21,330 bases of DNA from a virus. Shown here piece by piece: positions 10,401 through 17,000 of the stretch (position 1 is its first letter; the number at the start of each line of letters is the position of its first letter). Position numbers and translations under genes: made by a program. Location of the stretch: the IMG/VR virus record IMGVR_UViG_3300047564_003886, positions 1-21,330 of that record. One strand, written 5' to 3'. The notes under the pieces are model-generated. The model did not search any database and had not been told where the DNA came from. It worked only from the letters and a program-made list of their open reading frames with translations.

Positions 10401-11927
10401 GGACTTGCAGCAAATCAATATCTATTGATTAATACTGAAGTTCTATTCACAACAAATGAACCATCTCTGACATATCCATACTATGTTGATGTACAAAGAG
10501 GTGTTGATGGAACTAGACTGCAAGCACATCCATCTGGAGATAGGGTATATGCACTTGGTAAGGAAGAAGGTGCTACATACATCTTCCCCAACCCAATTGA
10601 TTCCACATCTACTTCCCTCAACATTGGAGAATTCTCTGCAGTTGTTGAGCCAGGAGATCTCTTTAGATTAAATGCTGGAGGTGCTGGTGAAGAATGGGTG
10701 AGAATTACACAGGTAAATCTTTCCAATGCACAAAAATTTGTCATCAATAATGGTGACTTTGGTGATCAAGTAAGTCCACTTGATCCACTGGAAGTATTTA
10801 AAGTTACTAGTACAACTGGAAATACTAGAATTGTAGGAGATTTGACAATTGGTTATGATACAAGTAATAACGCACTTCTTGATGATGATGTTACCAATAG
10901 TGCAGCACAATTCTCCAGAACAGGAAGGGCATCCAGCACATCATTTAATGGTGGTGGATTAAATGAAACTGGTGGTGGTAATTTAAGAGTTCACAACTCT
11001 ATTGAACTTTCTGGTAATCAACTTACGACCTTACCACAGAGACAATATTTCGTAATTACTAATGGTGAGTTCCCAAGATTCCTAAGTGAAACTGCAACTG
11101 GAAACACGAGTATCTATGGTGGTGGTAATTTTACAATCTATTCCGATGAATACTATTCAAATGGTCCATGGAGTAAGACAAGAGTTAGCATTGCCGATAA
11201 CCTGAAGTTTGATATTCAAGGTGATACTGGTAATACTACAATTGCTGGTACTCTAAGAATTGGAGATGATTTAAACCTAGGAACATTGGTAGATAGAAAT
11301 ATACCAGAAGATGGATCTAATCTCTTTACATCTAGAGTATCGATCACTGCTGCAACTGGTGCAACAATTCTTGGTGAATCACTAACAATTACTGGACAAT
11401 CTAGTGCTACTCCTTCCGATGGTATTCCTGTTCTTGATGTTCAAGGTATTGGCGTAAGTGGCAACAAACCATTTACTATTAATCAGGATGCTTCTATTAA
11501 TGCATTTGGTAATGATAGATTCTTTACCAAGAATGGTGGAAGAAAACTGATCTTTGTTTCTGAGCAGGGTAACACACAGAATACAGCAAGAACACTCATT
11601 CCTAACCTGACTTATGCAGTAAGACCAACATCCAATCTTGTTCTTATTCTACCGACTTCCGGTGTGGAATCTGGTGATACAATTAGAATTGTTGATGTTG
11701 GTGGTGCTCTGAACTTTGCAGTGAACCTTGTAATTAGATCTGCTGATCCAATTCAGGGTCAACTAGGTGGAACAACTATTGGTGGACTTGTATCAACATG
11801 GGGTGGCGGTGAACTTGTTGTCAATACTCCAAATGCAGCATTTGGACTGATTTATCTTGCTTCTGTTGATGGAGAAAACAACTCTATTCCTGGAGCAAAT
11901 CAAGGTTGGTACTTAACCGAAATCTAA
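1500..11927 (+). CDS. Giant virion structural protein (probable tail-fibre or baseplate adhesin), 3475 aa
   Basis: The N-terminus (17-85) has YVSPDDFNATD, PFKTIQRAF and IMLMPGDHYIDNRPG, the layout of a pectate-lyase-like beta-helix start (as in DUF1565). I recognise it from cyanomyovirus structural proteins. Further beta-helix-like stretches include RGCSLVGYDLRRTIVRP (329-345) and about 660-720. A helical Cys module occurs twice (103-271 and 850-1125). A segment around 1945-2030, with FEYLGFGPGNYSTGFP, is also familiar from cyanophage fibre proteins. Then come NIG beta repeats (2575-2693), TGNT repeats (3100-3299) and a Gly/Asn-rich end. No signal peptide or membrane helix is seen. The start is chosen because MSLTRLDNLYSSKTGKYLYV matches remembered homologues and lies just after the late promoter; the Shine-Dalgarno is weak (GAAGAAA near 1473). 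The next gene begins one base after the stop. Exact virion position is unknown. Confidence 0.85.
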   Translation: MSLTRLDNLYSSKTGKYLYVSPDDFNATDNLDNRGNSPLRPFKTIQRAFLEVARFSYQPGANNDRFDQFSIMLMPGDHYIDNRPGLANYSIGGSNTARNRYFDAANLIEANKELIAYEAYARMLDNNPGFQTPTGSPQDCIDDVLDILNAIIYNVKFGGNDKTFDAALVYQNNPDLIASEQQESIEVYDNARELANLALIQAPISPLLHADYLTELSIGAPFEQYFDPTILVGPSIFGQSGANINYGQAETCADVQSSVNTLFSIIEEGINESLVFDDRQEPETLGELPVFNFDQESGQWDDNSIIDLRNPDNIYWKFNASTGGAIVPRGCSLVGYDLRRTIVRPLYVPDPADSNQGRTSIFNLTGGCYIWQFTIKDGDLSSNSPLYDVNENVGKVYYQKGNISTLAVPEYSHHKICIMEYAEEQELEAYYQKVGIAFSKYQPTIDDDGEFSALVQENRIVGPLSDTRSIESIKPIDTNIGQPNQKLVLEVTTKIDHGYFKDQYVAILNTGLDEETNGTFKVASISPTNPRLFTYEVPGKVSAGLGLTNFQTYRVGSGLSNNAVAQAEIDSVESASPYVFNCSIRSTWGLCGMWANGSKSTGFRSMVVAQYTGVSLQKDDRAFIRYDNFTNTWNQASLSDSFATVPYHTKGDAYWKDDWRNFHIRASDDAFVQCVSVFAVGFFDHFLMESGGDMSITNSNSNFGNTSLHSVGHKGYSFNQDKGGYITDIIPPQELSGGYGSNPNIASTNSTKIPYFPIDIVSSNDLSNKTKLFLGGDTVYDPSSRPAATLNGFRLGARPDEKLFLKLEPDVSGSGDTFSSTLTPTGVESYMVGIDFLNPTGISIDNKAQDAANLINSNKEFIQDEVYGYITTKYPDLLTDPELTMSLCRRDVGYYVDAIVQDLRLGGNINSIQAAEAYFVGGSLTYIQNEKDETIDALGVTRDLCIAAMRNWDYFLTGCSCSTATLPVDVRDIINVPSTEGLAVGMKVTSYNNINPSNNTEPSGSPSGVVPLDSYIVEIIDDTTIRIGEKGQWIFGPEEYDPSTADKFVTQTVTASGPGTGLFLLFTMRDEQVQTSQDNIIAVRDGIFSLKRTVYDDSVVQDVVNIASETECSDIASVISGLFTDITTLLSSPFGEDGVERVEPSTDFSALSKRATIFRVSGGNPHEMETGTAVRLVPKPAPGKDPDPRVVRLPKGFNTNTKYYVIAPGRTTSPENYSNTSAFNSSDQTVFMLASTLENARAGNYIYSPETDAIDPDIIIEVNKYIVDQQYDLYQYTSKISVGAGSGVIETDLAHSFDIPSPNVEPQKVFFRQIDVDTPLPQRTVNIGINSFQIALDPQDEFYTRFITANQFCIYETFDDARNDINRVVLNGSQKFVSYANKRFSPLRFDPAPLSYGTRTNLTGQWYLQVKSYNDDGENPATSILRRITKPEDTTYSGSAPASTRSNDTWFERVNDKRIPEDRVYKLRYVIPKYLETVRDPLNGFVIKLRTDTKRRLRPQKIVLKPVDINLHSTSDSYNSTSVATFLNNGTFDDTGLYTNPAEKLGRTSTSYENENVTPLYDPYVNPKVIETIGSKTAFSVQSAKVVTQSRFENGVNVPYKYLELTAFDHTIVNQGLKNESFTVVQIDAPQGIGFTANTSVSNETNLIQWSGHSSGTGFLHGYFTTSNPTTSPKSVQPQRYFLIIKNIIDGEINYNGLVATNFFQGGDNLTNSLCRAKLIAKPNSTGDADGKSKSDRKDYLYSIKGSNVYTITPGDIVRDDAGVDYYVDSVNDVGEIEDTFYIFDIQELKERIPGQQDGIYYLICLKGNVSPYPVGPGVGTNFRNFKFSQPISSLYPQDYKNDPFWFKQIDNSLNDPPASYCAADNYVHGLVTINDARYSETKEAVSFLIENPALEEYTFDNDIQADIDARLRAQPGNALAGAEDRKIPIKGINQYPTDSKLYVELRRPSIARSGNHTFEYLGFGPGNYSTGFPLRQEVILTDKQDFYAQAKREDGGIVFYTGLNSNGDLYIGNKKINGITGEESFLESAALIGSEDTDDEVGGTLVTTFETPVTFNNKISVNGVAAFTQPVTIQVDPEDNIFPIVSLRVQSLVDSANLGEDPTLDRSSFLNRNLGDITIGKNRIQSAIFGINARGNTAYTGQSYTVRTHYMTEADELGSFTVNRPSNLTPEQSPLIFDSGNVLSANSNRLFANQQVFYGNSSNVPQPGDMLLKGKEVGKSGSWSWIYANTFLTIPNNLIGIIATPKRNQIGELVVNAGTGPNFTAQPLVRLVWATLNGAQLTNQDIFDDYGLTVNSLIRVSGVENDLFTIFNGTFSIFPDTYNINSPFIDVRVNQNIASVDIFEDWGDYEPNAEVSVSNSVWKEMGVLGAEAIRTETNRIGQYKVGINTVARTNHSAYLTGFVDAATTDPRANLDVFGNTFISGRTLVDYRNPAFAQTPLTRPLNDLDNALLVGGNAYSPNDLAIFRVSTTNGGRVGINCTNAQLNGTADAQIFNKDFAVQGSAAISGNLRVEQDVEINGAPSEVYDGSYVTADLTSRAPTFNLVNTSFLSTLNVGAYASTINMFNTWDQSQTINIGTNAANDLNDDTTTTLNIHTNSAKSTVNIGTVVGGGGENESKITIGGAIGSPNNSFFNIKNFRTIFDGKLVIRGGASQTNDVGYIESEGIQNFEFLPDGIRTLNIGRRVGTLNIAGTSGTTTIRNSCDILGSALVKSDITLEGGLRNTSLGIERNIFGQIAPNSASRTNNEVTITTLSNHNLTNGDTIRVYLSIEDLAPAGTTTATVLTPTTFKYANVGSNVSTTLVTGTVVKVGVGSPQGVGNLEQNNLNVDYYDLISQIAPLRTITTVTTAPNYKLLLDFNYFTENDPVIFTDVGNLTGVQTGVTYYVLDSEGSSLTGAGGTAGIILTTTPGSNTPIPIGLQSGTTDAGNSKIYLAFTSIQTQGDVPWGGPSFQNPDGSYRLYVNNPTGLAANQYLLINTEVLFTTNEPSLTYPYYVDVQRGVDGTRLQAHPSGDRVYALGKEEGATYIFPNPIDSTSTSLNIGEFSAVVEPGDLFRLNAGGAGEEWVRITQVNLSNAQKFVINNGDFGDQVSPLDPLEVFKVTSTTGNTRIVGDLTIGYDTSNNALLDDDVTNSAAQFSRTGRASSTSFNGGGLNETGGGNLRVHNSIELSGNQLTTLPQRQYFVITNGEFPRFLSETATGNTSIYGGGNFTIYSDEYYSNGPWSKTRVSIADNLKFDIQGDTGNTTIAGTLRIGDDLNLGTLVDRNIPEDGSNLFTSRVSITAATGATILGESLTITGQSSATPSDGIPVLDVQGIGVSGNKPFTINQDASINAFGNDRFFTKNGGRKLIFVSEQGNTQNTARTLIPNLTYAVRPTSNLVLILPTSGVESGDTIRIVDVGGALNFAVNLVIRSADPIQGQLGGTTIGGLVSTWGGGELVVNTPNAAFGLIYLASVDGENNSIPGANQGWYLTEI
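1806..2312 (+). repeat. Helical Cys module, copy 1 (residues 103-271 of the giant protein)
   Basis: The first copy has DAANLIEANKELI (103-115), then C140-x2-D-V-x4-N-A-I with KFGGN ending at 160. A helix with EQQESIEVYDNARELANLAL (180-199) follows, then a second part TCADVQSSVNTLF (251-263). It aligns by eye with copy 2 at 4047-4874. It is predicted to be alpha-helical, unlike the beta-rich surroundings. Confidence 0.75.
4047..4874 (+). repeat. Helical Cys module, copy 2 with insertion (residues 850-1125 of the giant protein)
   Basis: The second copy has DAANLINSNKEFI (850-862), then C888-x2-D-V-x4-D-A-I with RLGGN ending at 908. A helix with DETIDALGVTRDLCIAAM follows, then the second part ECSDIASVISGLF (1111-1123). 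About 112 extra residues between the two parts, relative to copy 1, hold a small beta module (VDVRDIINVPSTEGLAVGM onward). The repeat is visible in protein but diverged in DNA. Confidence 0.72.
9222..9578 (+). repeat. NIG beta-strand repeats (residues 2575-2693 of the giant protein)
   Basis: A run of short strands with the core hydrophobic-N/T-I-G: INIG (2575), STVNIG (2602), KITIG (2619), LNIG (2680), TLNIAG (2688). The spacing and turn residues suggest a triple-stranded beta-helix or beta-prism shaft, as in phage fibre stems. The repeats are imperfect and the unit length varies. Confidence 0.55.
10797..11396 (+). repeat. TGNT-type beta repeats near the C-terminus of the giant protein
   Basis: Three copies of an approximately 19-residue unit with pattern hydrophobic-x4-T-G-N/A-T-x-I-x-G-x-L-x-I: FKVTSTTGNTRIVGDLTIG (3100-3118), FDIQGDTGNTTIAGTLRIG (3237-3255) and VSITAATGATILGESLTIT (3280-3298). 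A fourth, weaker copy, ETATGNTSIYGGGNFTIY, lies between the first two. They probably form a fibre shaft or repeated hairpins. Confidence 0.55.
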
Positions 11928-11928
11928 G

Positions 11929-13101
11929 ATGACAATATTTCTAAACAGACTCAAATCACATAGAGGATTCCCTGTAGGATCTATTATTCCATGGTCAGCA
12001 TCTGCAGGAGATATTCCTAAAGGGTGGGTTCCATGTAGTTCAAGCACATCGCTTAAAACTACAGATTATCCTCTTCTGTATAGACAAATTGGAAACATTT
12101 ATGGAGGTTCTGCTGGAGTTAATTTTAGACTTCCTCGATTGAATGATGGCACTAGTGCCGCAATGGATATGTTTAAGGGTCATTTTTATTATCTTCAGGA
12201 TAAAGGTGATGCACATAAACCCGAAAAATCCGTAATTAGTGATGATACATTTTGGCAAACAGTTGGTGGTGCTTTGACAGGCAATGCTCCATCTACAACA
12301 CAGACAAATTATGTGTCAACAGTTGATATCGTTGGAGAATTGAGTAATACAGACCCAGTAACTGGATCTGAATTGCAATTGTCTGCACTCTATAGTAGTT
12401 TTGAATTAATTGTTGGTGAATTTACTCAAGTTCTCATCCCATCTGGAAGAAAATTGGGAGACAAACATATACCAAATCATGGTCATGGATATAGTATTGC
12501 TGAAGGAGATGTTACAAACTATACAACCACTTATGGAACCAGAGCAAAAGATTGGTCTGGTGGAAGTTTACATGACGACTTTTTCTGTGATTTAGATTCA
12601 GAATCTGCTTGTATTCAAAGAGCAATTCCATTGGATCTTAATGGTACTCAAATGGCATCGATGCCAAATAACATTGGTCCTGGAGGATTGGCTGTAAGTT
12701 GGGCGTCGGCAGATATTAGATGGGGAGGGGGTTCATTTGGTGTTTGTCCCGGTGGTGAAACTGGATCACAATGTTATGATCCAACTCAAGGTGCTGATGG
12801 TTATACTGGTGGTGATATGTGGGCACATAGAGGTGGCACCAAATATTATTGGTCAAACTTATCTAAACCAGCAAGTGTTGCAGCAGACAGAACTTTTGCT
12901 AATGTGAGTGATCATGGTCATGCCGTTATGCAATATACATTCTCTTCTAAATACATAAGAGTTCTCAATCCAGCATTAGTTTCTGATGTTAGATTAAATA
13001 ATGTTGCTATTATTAATTCAACCGGACTCAATTTTGGCACAATTAATGCAAATACTGCCACACCAAATTTAACAATGACGTACATTATTAAAGCTTTCTA
13101 G
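11929..13101 (+). CDS. Tail-collar domain protein, short-tail-fibre/receptor-binding candidate, 390 aa
   Basis: The N-terminal part (14-72) is a phage Tail Collar domain: GFPVGSIIPW, IPKGWVPC, DYPLLYRQIGNIYGG and NFRLPRLND in the expected order. This domain occurs in short tail fibres such as T4 gp12. The C-terminal two thirds are Gly-rich, with two His-x-His motifs (HGH 184-186 and HGH 329-331) of the type that binds metal ions in T4 fibre tips. Cys residues at 220, 228, 273 and 282 are also present. The chain ends TYIIKAF, resembling the ends of the next two proteins. Translation is coupled to the giant gene (stop 11925-11927, start 11929). It probably trimerises and sits at the distal baseplate or fibre; receptor binding is inferred, not shown. 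Confidence concerns the collar call. Confidence 0.85.
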   Translation: MTIFLNRLKSHRGFPVGSIIPWSASAGDIPKGWVPCSSSTSLKTTDYPLLYRQIGNIYGGSAGVNFRLPRLNDGTSAAMDMFKGHFYYLQDKGDAHKPEKSVISDDTFWQTVGGALTGNAPSTTQTNYVSTVDIVGELSNTDPVTGSELQLSALYSSFELIVGEFTQVLIPSGRKLGDKHIPNHGHGYSIAEGDVTNYTTTYGTRAKDWSGGSLHDDFFCDLDSESACIQRAIPLDLNGTQMASMPNNIGPGGLAVSWASADIRWGGGSFGVCPGGETGSQCYDPTQGADGYTGGDMWAHRGGTKYYWSNLSKPASVAADRTFANVSDHGHAVMQYTFSSKYIRVLNPALVSDVRLNNVAIINSTGLNFGTINANTATPNLTMTYIIKAF

Positions 13102-13102
13102 T

Positions 13103-14002
13103 ATGTCCTACTATTCATTTCAAAAGGGAAAACATGGCGGAACAGCAGGATTTATCTTTCCTTTTTTTACGGCATTAAATGGTCTTACTCCAGATGAACA
13201 ATATGCTGAGTTAATTCCTGCTGGATTTTTGAAGTGTCAAGGACAAATTTTACCCGCTTCTCAATATAGAGCACTAGCATCAATTATTGGTGTTGGAAGT
13301 AATTGCATTTACAAAAAAGAAGGAGTCGAATTAGATGAGGCAGATGATAACGGAGAAGGTGGACAGATACAATTACCAGACTTAGGATCTAAATATATTG
13401 CTGGATCTATAAATCCAGGAATTTACAATAATTTAGAAACATCTGTATCAAATACACAGAGAGCAGGAATTGCTGTCGAATTGTTTGCGCTTGGGGACAA
13501 CATTGATTTCTTTTATAGTGGAGATTTTAAAGTTCCATCGAGATCATTGAGTGTTACTGGAAATATCGCTAGCGTATCTCCTCCGTCTTCAACCCCAAGA
13601 ACAACACTAACTCAAAGCAACTATTTACCTCATGGTCACAACTCAACCTTTAGTGTAGCTAGAAGAATCAATACTAATTGTAGAGCAATTAATAGTGCTA
13701 CTTGGAGGGCAAATAATTACTACTGCAGTAGAAGAGGTAGAGTATGTTTTGGTGATAGTAATTTTGGTGTGAAATTTACAATTGTTGAACTGACGGAAAG
13801 TGGCACTGATGCTGGATCTACACATAATCATACTGGTACTTTGCCTAGAATTACTTCTGAAAGTAAAGCAGCATCGATGCAGGAAACTTTAATCAATGCA
13901 TCATCTATTGTTACTAATGTTAAAGTGAGGACCAATACACAGGTGAAAATGGACGAATTCGCTCCAAAATACATCTTATGCGAATATCTAATTAAGTACT
14001 AA
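13103..14002 (+). CDS. Tail-collar-like protein, second receptor-binding candidate, 299 aa
   Basis: A diverged collar domain spans about 38-101: IPAGFLKCQGQILPASQYRA, then IIGVG, an inserted acidic loop (70-87) and IQLPDLGSKYIAGS. The C-terminal half again has two His-x-His motifs (HGH 177-179 in YLPHGHN and HNH 241-243). Basic and Cys-rich residues lie between them (C193, C208, C215). It ends ILCEYLIKY, like its neighbours' tails. The start follows the previous stop by one base (stop 13099-13101, ATG 13103), so the genes are coupled. The shared plan suggests that this and the 390- and 1569-aa proteins are paralogues or form one fibre complex. It is the smallest of the three and could be a fibre tip or an adaptor. 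Confidence 0.8.
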   Translation: MSYYSFQKGKHGGTAGFIFPFFTALNGLTPDEQYAELIPAGFLKCQGQILPASQYRALASIIGVGSNCIYKKEGVELDEADDNGEGGQIQLPDLGSKYIAGSINPGIYNNLETSVSNTQRAGIAVELFALGDNIDFFYSGDFKVPSRSLSVTGNIASVSPPSSTPRTTLTQSNYLPHGHNSTFSVARRINTNCRAINSATWRANNYYCSRRGRVCFGDSNFGVKFTIVELTESGTDAGSTHNHTGTLPRITSESKAASMQETLINASSIVTNVKVRTNTQVKMDEFAPKYILCEYLIKY

Positions 14003-14006
14003 GGAG
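14001..14006 (+). promoter_or_regulatory. Strong Shine-Dalgarno AAGGAG for the 1569-aa gene
   Basis: AAGGAG overlaps the preceding stop codon (TAA 14000-14002) and ends 7 bases before ATG 14014. It is the clearest ribosome binding site in the window and fixes this start. Other genes here rely on coupling or have weak sites. Confidence 0.85.
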
Positions 14007-14013
14007 TAAGTTA

Positions 14014-17000
14014 ATGGCAATTAAAATTCTTAGCTTAATTCCTAATGGTGGTCTCACTACTGATGGATATATTTCGGCTGTTACTTTAGTTAATAGCACA
14101 ATTACTTGGGAAGTAACCTTTTTAGATACAAATCACGCATCTGGTGGTATTAATGCAAACAACAGAGTAAGTGTTGTAGCATTTGAAGTTACTCCACAAC
14201 CCGGTGCTGGACTTGCTCCAATTGGAATTGATAATGGTGGTAGTGTAGTATATCAATCTATTCCTGGAGCAACATTTACCGGAATTGCACCAACAACTCA
14301 AGAAGAAATTGAACCACCAACATCAAATACTCCTGGTATATATCGCGTTACTTGGGAATCATCTTCGCAAAGTATCAGCAATAACGGAGATTTTTATAGA
14401 GTTAAATTAACTAATGGATTAAGTGGAGAAACAATTACATCAGAAATTCATTATTCTGATGGTGCTGCCCTTGTTCCTGGTGTATATGACGATGAATACT
14501 ACAAAAATTTATCTGCACAATTTCCTGAAGGTTTAGGACCAGCTGGAGATCCATCGAATTTTGCTGATAATAATTTTGATAGTTATTTTGCTGATATTGG
14601 ACCAAGACAAGTAGTTGTTAATGCACAACCAGAACTTGTCTCAGTTGCAGAGAATTATAATCCATCTTATATTGTAAGTGCTGGATCGACAGTTACAGTT
14701 TCTGCTGCTGCTTCATATACTAACTTAACGGTTAGTTCTCCAGCAGCTGTATCCGATATTGTCATCACATGGCAGAAGAGTTATAATTACGATCCTAGTA
14801 CAGGATCAGGAACTTGGGAAAATATTACGCTCCCATCTTCTGTTGCAGGCGAAGCAGACTATGCTGAGGTTACTGCTGGTGGTCAATCTGGACCTTACAT
14901 TTATGCTGTAACAGCAGATGGAGATCAGTATGCTCAGCGTAGCACATTAGAGATCAGTAGTATTGACGCTGGAGCAAATAATCTTTATTTTAGACCTGTT
15001 TATTTTGGACCATCTGCTCCAATTAATACTATTATTTCACAGAATCCATTTAGACTGATTGTAGATCCACAGATTACAATCATCAGTCAACCGGGACAAG
15101 CAGCAAATAATACCAAAAATACTGCATTTTGCTATGGACAGGGAAACACTAGTAATGGTGTATATACATCAGATTCTGGGGGTGATATTAGAATAACAAT
15201 CTCTGCTGTGAGCTCCGTTGGGGGAGGATCAACATTAAATTATAATTGGCAGTATAGAATTTTTGATGATGGTCATGATGGAACTGATCAGACTGAAGTA
15301 ACCGCTTCTGGATGGACTGGTCTCTCTCAAGGTGGTGTCGGTGCAAACAATTACTTCAGTATAGTACAAGGAACATCAACTGCAGATACTCAGGTTCTTC
15401 TGAGAAGAACTGAGTACTATGATAGGTATCAATTTAGATGTCTTGTTACTGGCAGTACTGGTGAAAATCAGGTTATCTCTGATACACATGAAATTTATAT
15501 GAGGGATAATAGATCTTGGCCAACTGCATTTAATGATCAGGGAAGCGCAGCATATACAATTACAACAAATGAAGATTTTTATGGTAATGTAACAGATAGA
15601 AGATTACTCACTTTATATCCAATTAGAACGGCATCTTTTACATCAAATCTTGAAGTTTCAAATTATCGTGGTATTCAAGGAAATGTCAGTCTTCAATGGC
15701 AAAGATCAAATGATAATGGATCTACATGGTTCGATGTAGGAAATCCTGATCAAACAATTACATCATTTAGAACTGATGGTGATGCAGGAAATCCCGATCC
15801 AGGAAGTATTTTATATCAAATTGGATATACAACTCCTCCATTGAAAATTGGACAGAATAGTGAATTGGTGAATCAAAATGATAATAATAGTAGATATAGA
15901 ATTAAATTGACATCTAGTTCTTACTATACATTTAATCCTGGTGGTGATAGATTAGATCCATCAACAATGAAAACTTTAATTCCGTGGTATTCCACTGATG
16001 CTGGATTTGGATATTATGGTACATTAAGTCTGTTTAGAGAAATCTTTATCATTGGTGAACCGAGTACTACGGAAGTTTTTATTCCAAATATTGCTGCATT
16101 TGAAGTTACTGCTGCTGCAACTAGTGAGGCATCTGGACTTAGATATCAATGGCAAGTTTCTACTGCCGTAAATAATGCACCATCAACCTGGAGTAATTTA
16201 AGTTCTGGTCCACTATTTGGTGTTACTGGACAAAACGTGGTATCTGGTCAAAATACCACAACGCTAACAATTTCTAACACAACGATTGCCATTGACAAAA
16301 CACGATTCTTTAGGTGTATTGTTTCTTTTGATGCCTCTGTGAATCCTGGTGCTCTTGCATCTGTAACTTCACAACCAGCACAGGTTAGAGTTATTCCAGA
16401 TAGATTTGATAGAATTACAACCATTGACGATAAATTTGTTGATGAATTCCAAGATGTAGAGTGGACTGTAGAAGCAACTACTCTTTCTCTTGCCACTATT
16501 ACATTCCAATGGCAAAGAAGTTATAATTATGGATCTTTGTTTCAAAATGCAACTTGGTCAGATCTCACAAGTGGAACGCAAGTAAATGGAGGAACTATCA
16601 CTGGTGCCTCATCAGTAGGAAATACTTCTACTCTATCAATTGGCGGCGTTCGCTCCGCAGTTGATAAAGGATACTACAGATTAAAAATGACATCTTTAGG
16701 TGGAATTGTTGCTTATAGTAACGTTGTATATCTTGGTGTCAGCAGTGTAGACATTATCTTTACTAAGAATTTTGCAACTTCTTTGACATTTATTGAGGAT
16801 AGTGTAGTTAGTCCAGCATTTGAAGTATCTGCATATGCTACAACTGGTCTTGATGTTTCTTATAGGTGGGAATACCAAAAAGTTGGAGGCACTTCATTTA
16901 CTGCGTTTGCTCTTGGACAAAATAACGAACCAGCAACTTCTAATCCATATCAACCAATGCCATTCAATAAAGACGCAAATTGGGATGGTGCTCAAATCAG

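Noticed and set aside
1806-11396. Direct repeats suggesting CRISPR or a mobile element
   Set aside because: The repeats are visible only in protein, diverged in DNA, irregular in spacing and in frame with one coding sequence.
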